A stretch of 64,000 bases of DNA from the NCBI GenBank assembly GCA_051294375.1, contig CM119270.1, positions 22,102,529 to 22,166,528 of the forward strand, read 5' to 3'. Source of the stretch: Paraspadella gotoi (lineage: Eukaryota > Chaetognatha). This document shows positions 24,945-64,000 of the stretch, piece by piece. Below the pieces are notes generated by a model. It was not told the DNA's origin. It searched no databases and saw only the letters and a program-made list of their open reading frames with translations. Both the position numbers and the translations under genes were made by a program. Every line of letters begins with the position of its first letter. Position 1 is the first letter of the stretch.

Positions 24945-25290
24945 CTGTGACTTTCGTTTTAAAGATGTAGTCGAGCATTGCTACGGTTCTCACCCGCCTA
25001 GTAAAGCATGGCATTCAGTTGTGACCCGGTGGCTCATTGAACACTAGGTATACCGGGTTCAATCCCAACTCGGTACCTACCCTGGCGGGAAGAGTGAGGA
25101 CAGCCGTAAGCCCCCTTGGGGCGTGGCAAACCTCAAAGCCTGGTTCCAAGCCCAAGCTCCGTTCCATGTCTGCTAGAGGGAGTTATAGAAGTTACGGATA
25201 GTCATCTCTTCTGCCCACTTAGCGCCTTGTTCCACAAAGATATCTACAATGTTATAATGTTACAATTATTTTACACAGTAATTGTGTTCT
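24945..25290 (+). mobile_element. Second (allelic or duplicated) copy of the SINE
   Basis: Same element, same site and same TCAGTACTACGATATGT duplication as at 20142-20495, with small indels. It is part of the B/C contig redundancy and not an independent insertion. Confidence 0.8.
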
Positions 25291-25600
25291 CAGTACTACG
25301 ATACTGTACCAACTAATTTCGTAAGATCTTTGGCTGGCATAGATGGAAAAGCGTCAGAAACCTTAAGTAATGTTTTAGTTAATCTTTCTTTCATTACCGG
25401 GTACATTATTTTCAAATTAGGCACAGAAGAGGATCACGAACACGATTATTTTTGAGCACAACAAAATTATCAAGTATTCTGGTCTGAATCAATCATATTT
25501 CTTATGAAAATATCGAAATGATCTCGTTGCTTAGTTTTCTTTCACGTTAACCTCTTAATTCTATTTTTATTTGTTTGTTTTATTTTGTTGCTGATGTTTT

Positions 25601-26569
25601 CTACTGTAACATTCTTGATATGAAATAAAATTCTCATTAATGTAATAATATCATTGCAATAATAATTAAAGACTTTATTAAAGGTTAACGATTATCTCCT
25701 TTCTTGGTTTTTTTTGATGGAAACATACTGAATACAAAAATGCTGTTTTTTTTATGTAGGGGAAGTGGGAGGAAAATGAATTTTTTTAAACGTGAAAAAA
25801 ATTGAACACATAGTCTCTTTTTCTTTATTATGAATTAATTCGGAGAAACAGACGCTTTTTAAATATTTAATTACATCATTTAACTTGAATCTGAATTTCA
25901 GAAAATTGTTCTTTTGATCAGTATGTATTTCAGAGTCCAAAGGAGGCCGCTCTTTATCTAGAATCAAGAAAAAAAAAACAAAAGGCTATTCGGATTGAAT
26001 AACGTTCACTGCAAAACACAATAAAATATAACAAAAAAGTAAATTTTAAAATTTATGCTTTATTATAGGATATATTCTAATCCATCATCAATCAACATTC
26101 ATATCAACTTCTCTATGAAGAGAGAGTGGAATATGGAATTTGTGTCGATTATAAAAGCTTCTTTCATTAAATAATAGCGTCAATATTTAACAAGAACTGT
26201 TACAACCAGGGATTGAACCCGTAAATCAACTTTAAGAAAAGATGAATTACCTCGCTAAGCCACTGATCAACGCAAAATTATATATATTCAAAGAAAATTA
26301 TTATATTAGTTTATAAAGTTTATAAAATTCCATTCGGTTGACAAAAGCGCAGATAGTGTTTAAATTTTTTTTCACTAATGGAGATGTACATTAAATACTT
26401 CCAACAGGGTTATATTAAAAAGGTTATATTTTCATTCATTAATAATTATTTATCTTTTAGAGAGAAAGAGAGAGAGAGAGAGGGAGAGAGAGATGGATTT
26501 TGGATTCCATTAAATAATGAGATTTTTTGACTTTTTGACTTCACAAAGTTTGTGTCATAAATTACAAGG

Positions 26570-26624
<55 letters not shown>

Positions 26625-26730
26625 CGGCTTCTCTACTTCAGCCCCATAGATTTTCTATCGTTAACGTCACATTTTATCCAATTTTTACGTTCGATGCGAC
26701 GTCACGAGACGGGGTCGTCGTCGTCATTGT

Positions 26731-26764
<34 letters not shown>

Positions 26765-27237
26765 TTCTCGTAAAAATCATTCCCCATTGGAATCCTTGAA
26801 AAATTTATAGCGACTCTGTGGACTGACGTTGGAACTCTAAGATTATTAATCATTGCGTCTCGAGTTCAATTCTGGTCGAGGAAATCAAAAGCTTGATATT
26901 TAAAATTAAGGCTTTTTACATAAGTGTGTATTTAGCCATAAAGGTTTGTTTTGACTTTTATTCCTAAAAACCATAAAAATAATATTTATTACCTAAAATA
27001 CTTATGTTTACTCTATAAATAGACCTCCAATACATTAAAGCAACTAAAGAACCCAATTAATGTATAATTTTTCATCCTAGTCAAGCACTCATCGACCCCA
27101 CCCCACTAAGCAAGCACCACCAATCATTGGTCTCTTTTGTTCCATTTCCTTTGCAACCAAAGAAGAAAATCTCGACTTCATGAAAAAAAGAGGAAATCGT
27201 AAAAACGTCAGTCGTTTATATCGAAGGAGACTGAGTC

Positions 27238-27240
<3 letters not shown>
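25601..27240. other. Non-coding AT-rich region
   Basis: No protein gene recognised. It contains the tRNA-like sequence at 26196-26275, (TC)n at 26571-26620 and (GTC)n at about 26717-26765. Confidence 0.6.
26196..26275 (-). tRNA. tRNA-like sequence, probably a SINE head
   Basis: Minus strand: A-box-like TGGCTTAGCGAGG and B box GGTTCAATCCC about 35 nt apart. Acceptor pairing is weak (GTT...AAC only), so it is not a convincing functional tRNA. Confidence 0.4.
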
Positions 27241-27277
<37 letters not shown>

Positions 27278-27330
27278 TCTCTCTCTCTCTGTGTGTGTCT
27301 CTCTATATGTCTGTCTCCCTACTTCTCTCT

Positions 27331-27340
27331 GAGCCGCTAT

Positions 27341-27420
<80 letters not shown>
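27331..27420. repeat. (ATTT)n microsatellite
   Basis: About 22 pure ATTT units next to the foldback element, preceded by (TC)n at 27241-27290. Confidence 0.9.
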
Positions 27421-27466
27421 TTTTTTGATTATTTACCCCGTGTCAGTCGCGAATGACACCAAAAAA

Positions 27467-28425
27467 ATATTTACTATATTTTAAATATTTAATAAATATA
27501 ATTTATAAGTATATCATAAGATGCAGAACTTCTCCATGTTTTTTTTGTATGGGTTTCATTTCGTATTTAATTAATTTATAATTCTTTGTTTAATTTTTTA
27601 TCTAACACAGTAAAATTGGCGAAAAAAAACCATTTTAGGCGTGTTCTTGATTGAATTTTTAAAAAAATTTACATCATAAGAAATCCATATTATTGTTTTA
27701 ATCAATGGCGTATCTGAATTATCGTAATGTTGAGTAATTTTTTAGTAATAATTTTTTAATTTATTTTTTAATTGTAAATCCTAAGTAATCTTTATACAAA
27801 TCATACCCTTTGTCCGTTCGCGAGTGACACCAAAAAATTGCGTACCATTTATATTTTTATATAATATTTTTATAATCTTCTTTTCTCAATCTATAGTAAA
27901 GTACTGGATGTTTATTATATATTATTTTTATAAGATTAATTTGATATTTACTTATGTAAAACAAACTTTCTTTAATGGTCATCCAATTTGTTCTTCTGTA
28001 AAAAACTAAATTAAAAAAAAATCATTATAAATTAATTACTCATTAATTACTTGAAATTATTAAAATATATTTGCACCATTAAATTAGGAATTATCTGGGA
28101 ATCCTTACAATATAAAAAAATAATTCAAGACACTCAAGAATATGCTCAGGACAGCATTTTTTTTAATTGGCAAATTGTATAAAGAAAACTTAAGTTTTGC
28201 AATTAAAAAAATAAATAAAAAATCTTTACTCAGAAATTACTTAATATTACGATATTTCAAAAACGCCATTGATTAGACCATTAATAGGGATTTATTTTTA
28301 AAAATTCAATCAAAAACAAGTCTAAAATAGTTTTTTTCGTCAATTTTACTATGTTAGATAAAAAAAATTAACTAACGATATACTTTTAAATTATATTTAT
28401 TAAATATTTAAAGTATAGTAAATAT
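27467..28425. mobile_element. Long foldback element
   Basis: The left arm (27467-27800) is the imperfect reverse complement of the right arm (about 28165-28425); matching blocks include TATCTAACACAGTAAAATTG, TTGATTGAATTTTTAAAAA and AATCAATGGCGT. The centre and the left border each carry a GTGTCA...TGACACC-type motif around TCGCGA. No ORF. It is repeated in contig D at about 38170-39160. Confidence 0.6.
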
Positions 28426-28725
28426 AGTGTATAATTTTCATAAAATTAAACCATTTAACAATCAACTTGCCCTATATATGATATTACTAACTTTCCCTCT
28501 CATGTTTTGATATACAAACACTCCCTCTCTCTAATAGCCACACATATCAACACCTCCTCACCTTTTTTTACATCCATCCACACAGAAATTTCACTTCCTA
28601 GTTTTGTGTGTGGTTGAAATTTCAAAATCTTCGTTTCTCGATCGCTAATGTTTTTCTGACAACGAAAACTTTCACTCATCAAAAAAAATCACGATGAAAA
28701 CGAGGAACTCTATTTTTCTCTCTCT

Positions 28726-28798
<73 letters not shown>

Positions 28799-28860
28799 CA
28801 CTGAGAGAGAAACTTTTTCGTAGTAATCTTATTTACGAGTTGAAATATCGGTTTCCAGCT

Positions 28861-29255
28861 TGTCACCCTTTATGTCATCTAAAATGTCACTCTTGATGTC
28901 ATCTAAAATGTCACCCTTGATGTCATCTAAAATGTCACCCTTGATGTCATCTAAAATGTCACCCTTGATGTCATCTAAAATGTCACGCCTTATGACATCT
29001 GAATGTCACCCATTATGACATCTAATCATCCATTATGTCAACTAAAATGTCACCCCCTTATGTCAACTAAAACATTTTCCCTTATGTCATCTAAAAGTCA
29101 CCTCTGATGACAAATGAAATGTCACCCATTATGACATCTATATTTTCAACTAAAATGTCACCCTTATGTCATCTAAAATGTCACCCTTTATTTCAACTAA
29201 AATGTTACCACTTATGTGATCCAAAATGTCATCTCTGATGACATCTAAGTTTTCA
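28861..29255 (+). repeat. 24-bp ATGTCA minisatellite
   Basis: Alternating 12-mers ATGTCATCTAAA and ATGTCACCCTTG, about 16 copies with growing divergence to the right. Confidence 0.9.
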
Positions 29256-29439
29256 TTTCATCATTTCTCATTTTTATCTAAGGAAATATTTTTTACTTGA
29301 CGAATTGGGCTATTCTTCTATTGTGCTGAGTACATGAATTTTATTTCACGTTAAATGAGCTTTTGATATATTTTAAATTTCACGTTAAAAATGGATTCAC
29401 TCATTTTCGTTTTCTTCGTAAACTTTTAGAAAAAAAAAC

Positions 29440-29655
29440 GTTAAGATTCGTCGTGTCGTCATCATCGTCGTCTTCGTCGTCGTCGTTTTCGTCGTCGTCG
29501 TCGTCGTCGTCAAAGTTCTCGTCGGCGGCGTCATCCCTTTCATCGTCGACATCCTCCTCCTCCTCCTCTTCCTCCTCTTCTTCCTCCTCTTCGTCGTCGT
29601 CGTCGTTGTCGTCGACGACCGCGGCGGCGGCGAAAATAAAGAAGGATAAGGAAGC

Positions 29656-29728
<73 letters not shown>

Positions 29729-29730
29729 GA
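29440..29730. repeat. Trinucleotide (GTC)n, (TCC)n and (TC)n cluster
   Basis: Mixed GTC and TCC runs followed by (TC)n at 29660-29724. Poly-Ser and poly-Asp frames on either strand are artefacts. Confidence 0.85.
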
Positions 29731-30189
29731 CGTCAAATCTCATCATTTTTTTCGTTCGCTTAAAATCGAATTTTCTTTATTTTTTTTCTCTCGATTTTGT
29801 ATAGAATTTTATGTCTACATTAAAATCGGCCTGATTATAAAACATGACTTTTTATACGAAAACACTTTTCAACATTGAAACATTTAAAAACTTTTTAAAC
29901 GTTTATATAAAGTTTTTTTCTTTTTTATTATTTTCCCATTTCTCTTTCTTGATCCTGTATAAAATTTTAACCTTGATATTTAATTTAAGTATTTTTTTAC
30001 TAATAAACTAATCTTTAACCCTCATTCATAACCTTAGTCCAAAACCCAAATATTTTCCTACACCCTAACACTTAATGCATTTCCTTAATTTTTAAACTTA
30101 ACTCTTAATTGTCAACCTAAGCACCTCACCTTTTTTTTAACCTGACCTCTCTTTTACTCTTAACCTGACCACCCTGTTTTGCTTCACGT

Positions 30190-30965
30190 TACTTATCTTT
30201 TCTTCTTTAGCCGACCTCTCTATTCAGATAAATTTAACCTCTCTATTAACATTAATCTTACCTTTGTATTCATATTAATCTTATCTCTCTTTTCTGATTA
30301 TTCTCACTTCTAAATTCAGATAAATCTTATATCTGTATTAAGATTAATATCACCTCTCTATTCAGATTAATCTCACTTCTCTATTCAGATAAATAAAACC
30401 TCTCTATTCTGATAAATATAACCTCTCTATTCAGATTAATCTCTCTATTCAGATAAATCTCACATCTGTATTAAGATTAATCTCACCTCTCTATTCAAAT
30501 TAAACTCACCTCTCTATTCAATTAATCTCACCTCTCTATTCAGATTAATCAGACCTCTCTATTCAGATTAATCTAACCTCTCTATTCAGTTAATCTCACC
30601 TCTCTATTCAGATTAATCTCACTTCTCTATTCAGATAAATATAACCTCTCTATTCAGATAAATATAACCTCTCTATTCAGAATAATCTCTCTATTCAAAT
30701 AAATCTCACATCTGTATTAAGAGTAATCTCACCTCTCTATTCATTCATTCTCTATTAATCTCACCTCTTTATTCATATTAAAATCACCTCTCTATTCGGA
30801 TTAATCTCACCTCTCTATTCAGATATATATCACCTCTCTATTCAGATTAATCTCACCTCTCTATTCAAATTAATCTTACCTTTCTATTCAGATTAATTTT
30901 ACCTCTCTATTCAGATTAGTCTCACCTCTCTATTCAGATTAATCTCACTTCTCTATTCAGATCAA
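30190..30965 (+). repeat. 23-bp CTCACCTCTCTATTC minisatellite
   Basis: More than 30 copies of a 23-bp unit: CTCACCTCTCTATTC followed by AGATTAAT. It ends about 530 bp before the first possible Wnt5 start codon, with (GA)n at 31074-31134 in between. Confidence 0.92.
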
Positions 30966-31069
30966 CGACTCGCAACTTTTTCTTTGGAATTTTGGGTCGA
31001 ATAAAATATATTGAATTTGATTTTTGGATCAAAGAAAAAATCAGAATAAATTCACTGGAATTCTTACCT

Positions 31070-31134
<65 letters not shown>

Positions 31135-31846
31135 TGAGTGGGTGTAAGAAAAGAGCGCTTTTCATCTTTACACAATCAAAAAAGTTTTCACAAACTATTA
31201 TTTTGTTTCTTTTTTTTAGAACCAAATAGATTCAAGTTTTTGTGTTATCATCTTCGTCATAGCGACTTTGTCATCAAAACAGACGAATTTATTTTCATCT
31301 TTGTCATTTTCATCGTCATCATCGTCACAAAGAGGAATTTCATGTCGAAAGGGTCATGTGACTTAGGAGTCATGATTCATCTTTACCCAGATTTTCGCGA
31401 ATTTCACGCGAACATTGTCTGAATTTAAAACAAAAACAAACAAACAAAAAAACTAAATTAACTTAACAAAAAGAACAAAGAAAATACAAAAAATGTTAGT
31501 AGAACTTCGAGTCGGTGATTTGATTCGTTGCAAATCGAATCGTTCCGCCGGAGAAGAGAAACGATGCAAAGACATTGAGGGTCACGTCGACAGTCAATGG
31601 GATTGCGTCGACAGCGAAGCAGACTGTGTCGGCAGAGAGAAACGCCTCGACGATTTAAAAGAACAAATAAAGAACAAGGGAAAAATTTGTTCTGTAAAAC
31701 GTCAGTTCAGCGTCAAAAGCGGAAAAAAAGAGGAATGCAAAAGCGACATCTACGGCGAAAATGAAAATCGAGATTTCCGATGCAGACGCCTCAATTTAGC
31801 GCCAACGAAGAAATCCTTTGGCGCCGGAAACAAAGATGGCGTCACA

Positions 31847-61147
<29,301 letters not shown>

Positions 61148-61244
61148 AAAATATGTTTTGTCTTAAGTTTAACAGTAAAAAAACAGTACATTCATTTAAT
61201 TTTTTTGGTTTCACTATTTTTTTATTCGTCTTTTATATTGCTGA

Positions 61245-61250
61245 AATAAA
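61245..61250 (+). promoter_or_regulatory. Likely Wnt5 polyadenylation signal
   Basis: AATAAA lies 98 bp after the Wnt5 stop codon, in an AT-rich 3' region. It is the first canonical signal after the stop. AT-rich DNA produces such hexamers by chance, so the assignment depends on position. Confidence 0.5.
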
Positions 61251-61425
61251 TATTATTGCTAAAATGATTAAATAATAAATTACCAAAAGTTAGGGTTAGG
61301 CGCCGAGTTCGGCTTGAAGGAATTACAATTAAATTTTCCTCCATGTCTGTTCAAAAATTATTCCATCAAAATTATATAGTCAAGCGTAGGGTCTTGGAAA
61401 GACGACAGGGGGAGAGCGCGAGAAA

Positions 61426-61911
61426 TACAGTCCTGTGCAAAAAAAAAGAGGACACCAAAAAACATTATGAAAATAAATCAAGTTAGATTCCTTTAAAATA
61501 AAATATATTATAAGTGAATAATATACATAGAAAAAAAAGGTATTTTTAACCTTTTGTGTTTAAGGTGCTGTTGCTCTGGAATAAATGGAACAATTTTTTT
61601 TTCAATTTACGCATATATATTCTTCTTTCAAAAGTTTTTATTTCCCCTTTATAATTTTATAATATATATATAATATACATAAATTAAGGCGAAAAAATAT
61701 ATTCTATTTTTTGCAGATTTTTAAAAATAGGTTTTTTTAATGACTAAAATGACAAATGTTTTTAACCACTTGTCTTTTGGAAGCTATAGCTCTTGAATAC
61801 TTGGACCGATTTTTTTAAACTTACACATATAGATTTCAAATTTTATAATAAGTACATAAAACGAGGATAACTTAAGTTTGAACAGTGTCCTTTTTTTTGC
61901 ACAGGACTGTA
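61426..61911. mobile_element. Tc1/mariner-type miniature element (MITE)
   Basis: It begins TA-CAGTCCTGTGCAAAA and ends with the exact reverse complement, TTTTGCACAGGACTG-TA. The inverted repeats extend over about 25 bp (through the GGACAC block). The flanking TA is the Tc1/mariner target-site duplication. At about 480 bp with no ORF it is non-autonomous. It sits about 280 bp beyond the Wnt5 stop. Confidence 0.9.
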
Positions 61912-62199
61912 TTTTAACATTTTAATAGATAAAACTGAAATTAAAGAGGAGTTGTTTTTGCATTTTTTTATTGTCTTTCTTTTCCCTACTGTGGTATCTT
62001 GTCAATGAAACAAATTTTAATTTTCTCTTAATACAGATCATACCATTTGACAAACAAAACACAAAATTGTCCAGGTTAAAAATACCAATGCCAATGCCCA
62101 AAAAATATATTAATCGCAAAAATTGAGAAAGAATATATTTTTTCTAATGTTACTAAATATGATATTAGTGATAACTATGTGGTTAAATTACTTTTCACG

Positions 62200-62400
62200 A
62201 TATAAAAAAATTCGTCAACTAAAAACTGTTTAGCTTTTCCTATTTATAAATAAATGTTAAAAAAATTAATATATGGAGTATGGAGTAATATTAAAATTTT
62301 TTTGTCTATTACTATTTTTTTCAAAATGTCAAAATTTTCCTTTGAGCAGGTGTTTAATTTAAATTTCTTAACCACCTTAGTGAGTTAGGCTCCCACTACT
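62200..62400 (+). mobile_element. Degraded right end of a TAGCCATAGCCG element
   Basis: The order of blocks (TTTATAAATAAATGTTAAAA, GGAGTAATATTAAAATTTTTT, GTGAGTTAGGCTCCCACTA) follows the right half of the family with much divergence. Confidence 0.4.
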
Positions 62401-62917
62401 ATGGCTAACTATCCTTATCATTAACTATCGTTATTGTACCTTGCCATTCGTCAAATGAAGTAAAATCAGATTGTTTAGGTTAGGGTGACGTTAGAGATCT
62501 TGATCGATAAAGAGTTACATCGCAGGGAAAGCGGACTCGAGATTCAACTTGTTTATTTTGATTCAACATGATAAAATCAAATTAGTTTATAATTGATTGG
62601 CGAATTGACTTTGTTTTGATTGGTAAAACATTGTTTTTGATTCGAGTTGAAATTATTTCATCTTAGATAATGTATATCTTACATTAGATAATTTCGAGAT
62701 CAAAACAAGTCGAGATAAGCATTATTTGATTAATGTATTCGCGAGAGAGTTAAACACAAGACTGAATAATTTCAGTTAGAACAATTCAAAGGTAAACAGT
62801 CATAAAGAAATGTAATAACATGATAGGACATCTTCTGTGGAGAGTTGACATCTTGAATAAACAACAGGCTTCGAATTTGTTTTCAATTCTATTATCTGAG
62901 TTTTTGAATCAGGATTC

Positions 62918-62995
62918 CTCAGCCGACTGGGTGGCCTTGAGCCTTATGTAGAGGTATCCCAGATCTCGAATCCAGGTTCGAATCCTGGGGCGGAG
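62918..62995 (+). tRNA. tRNA-like sequence (tRNA pseudogene or SINE head)
   Basis: There is a perfect T arm, CCAGG-TTCGAAT-CCTGG, with the pol III B box GGTTCGAATCC. The flanking 7-nt strands CTCAGCC and GGCGGAG pair at six of seven positions like an acceptor stem. The D arm and anticodon arm are poor, so a functional tRNA is unlikely. The following sequence (CATCCCCCGCTGTTG, then AT-rich) suggests a SINE. Confidence 0.45.
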
Positions 62996-63466
62996 CGTTC
63001 TATTCCTAAATGAATAGTTCCATTCGAGTGGCTACATCCCCCGCTGTTGAAATGTAGTTTAAATAATCAAATAATATTTCAAAAATAAATGTTGTCGTCC
63101 ACTGAATGCCTGATAGTATGATGAAAAATAATTAATATTTAACAATAAAAAGGGTTCAATACTTTATAAAAATAGACTGACTGACTTCTTTCTAAAATAA
63201 TGTTTGTAATTATACAAACAACAACCAAAAATTCAAAATTTAAAGAATCTAGAAAAATACCACAAATAAAAATTAAATACGGGTAAAAACTGTAATACGG
63301 GCTGTCGGAGTCGATGCCACGGATGCTGATGGAGAGAAGATGGATAAAGACCGACTCCGGCAGTTCATTAGAGCCGCAGCGGGGGTTTTGTTTTTTTTTG
63401 TACTGTCTTGTTGTCATTGTTATTGTTGTTTTTTTTTATGCCACTGCTAATTCATTAAGTACTACA

Positions 63467-64000
63467 GGGTTTAGGGTTAGGGTTAGGGTTAGGGGGTTAG
63501 GGGGTTAGGGTGTTAGGGGTTAGGGTTAGGGTTAGGGTTAGGGTTAGGGTTAGGGTTAGGGTTAGGGTTAGGGTTAGGTTAGGGTTAGGGTTAGGGTTAG
63601 GGTTAGGGTTAGGGTTAGGGTAGGGTTAGGGTTAGGGTTAGGGTTAGGGTTAGGGTTAGCGGGTTAGGGTTAGGGTTAGGGTTAGGGTTAGGGGTTAGGG
63701 TTAGGTTAGGGTTAGGGTAGGGTTTAGGGTTAGGGTTAGGGTTAGGTTAGGGTTAGGTTAGGTTAGGGTTAGGGGTTAGGGGGGGGGGGGGTGGGGGTTA
63801 GGTTAGGGTTAGGGTTAGGGTTAGGGTTAGGGTAGGGTTAGGGGTTAGGGTTAGGTTAGGGTTAGGGTTAGGGGGGGTTAGGGTTAGGGTTAGGGTTAGG
63901 GTTAGGGTTAGGGTTAGGGTTAGGGTTAGGGTTAGGGTTAGGGTTAGGGTTAGGGTTAGGGTTAGGGTTAGGGTTAGGGTTAGGGTTAGGGTTAGGGTTA
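63467..64000 (+). repeat. Telomere, (TTAGGG)n
   Basis: Over 530 bp of TTAGGG runs to the window end. The G-rich strand points outwards to the right, the orientation of a chromosome end. Variants include TTAGG, TTAGGGG, TAGGG and a run of 12 G at about 63780-63792. These may be real proximal variant repeats or sequencing errors in homopolymers. Confidence 0.97.

Larger units (their letters stand above)
61148..63466. other. Subtelomeric region between Wnt5 and the telomere
   Basis: No protein-coding gene was seen. It contains the polyadenylation signal, a Tc1-type miniature element (61426-61911), a truncated copy of the TAGCCATAGCCG-ended element (about 62200-62400), a tRNA-like sequence (62918-62995), and AT-rich DNA without recognisable content. 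No tandem subtelomeric satellite is present. Confidence 0.7.

Noticed and set aside
26820-26895. A further tRNA-like sequence
   Set aside because: GAGTTCAATTC resembles a B box, but no acceptor or D-arm pairing could be found.
28861-29255. CRISPR-like direct repeats
   Set aside because: Units are contiguous with no unique spacers, and the surrounding DNA is eukaryotic. These are minisatellites.
29363-29878. 171-codon poly-Ser frame
   Set aside because: Encoded by GTC/TCC/TC repeats. The opposite strand is equally open with Asp/Glu runs.
31138-31422. Upstream coding exon for Wnt5
   Set aside because: The frame begins in (GA)n, has no signal peptide and no conserved content, and ends before the exon 1 frame. 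It is more likely 5' flank or UTR.

Overview
This is intron-rich, AT-rich animal DNA. It is packed with microsatellites ((GA)n/(TC)n, (TTTC)n, (ATTT)n, (GAC)n), with minisatellites of about 20-24 bp, and with small non-autonomous DNA transposons. The one clear protein-coding gene is a Wnt gene on the + strand. It is best read as Wnt5: eight coding exons between 31.5 and 61.1 kb, all introns GT-AG, and all phases compatible when joined. The right end is an array of TTAGGG in the orientation of a chromosome end (63467-64000), so the gene stops about 2.3 kb from a telomere. TTAGGG repeats and a Wnt5-type protein fit a non-insect, non-nematode invertebrate. The species cannot be named from this window.

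Layout. 1-691: end of a contig, then a gap. 896-10467 (contig A): tandem repeats, a miniature element, and a 6.2-kb segment that returns in reverse complement at 10786-16725. 10493-22435 (contig B): the second arm, with a long minus-strand ORF of unknown nature, then a cluster of insertions (a hAT-like miniature element, the tail of a Tc1 transposase, a tRNA-type SINE, and a 1,675-bp hAT-like element carrying a large hairpin). 22461-37790 (contig C): a second direct copy of much of that cluster, a long foldback element, three minisatellites, and Wnt5 exons 1-3. 37801-46574 (contig D): an error-rich second copy of 27338-35219, including Wnt5 exon 1. 46600-64000 (contig E): long polypyrimidine tracts, Wnt5 exons 4-8, a Tc1-type miniature element, a tRNA-like sequence and the telomere.

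Each of the contig junctions at 10.5, 22.4 and 37.8 kb separates pieces that share kilobases of sequence. The copies differ mainly by one-base insertions and deletions. This is what unpurged alternative haplotypes or unpolished long-read contigs look like in a scaffold, so the duplications should not be read as biology until checked. If copy D is redundant, Wnt5 intron 3 shrinks from 15.2 kb to roughly 6.5 kb.

The most interesting biological signals are these: (i) the 5' splice site of Wnt5 exon 7 lies in a 21-bp tandem repeat, giving five phase-preserving donors that could each add seven residues; (ii) a second family of 15-bp tandem GT-donor repeats lies downstream of a repeated transmembrane-type ORF on the minus strand; (iii) hammerhead-ribozyme-like cores occur at 48.5 kb and as an inverted pair inside the hAT-like element.
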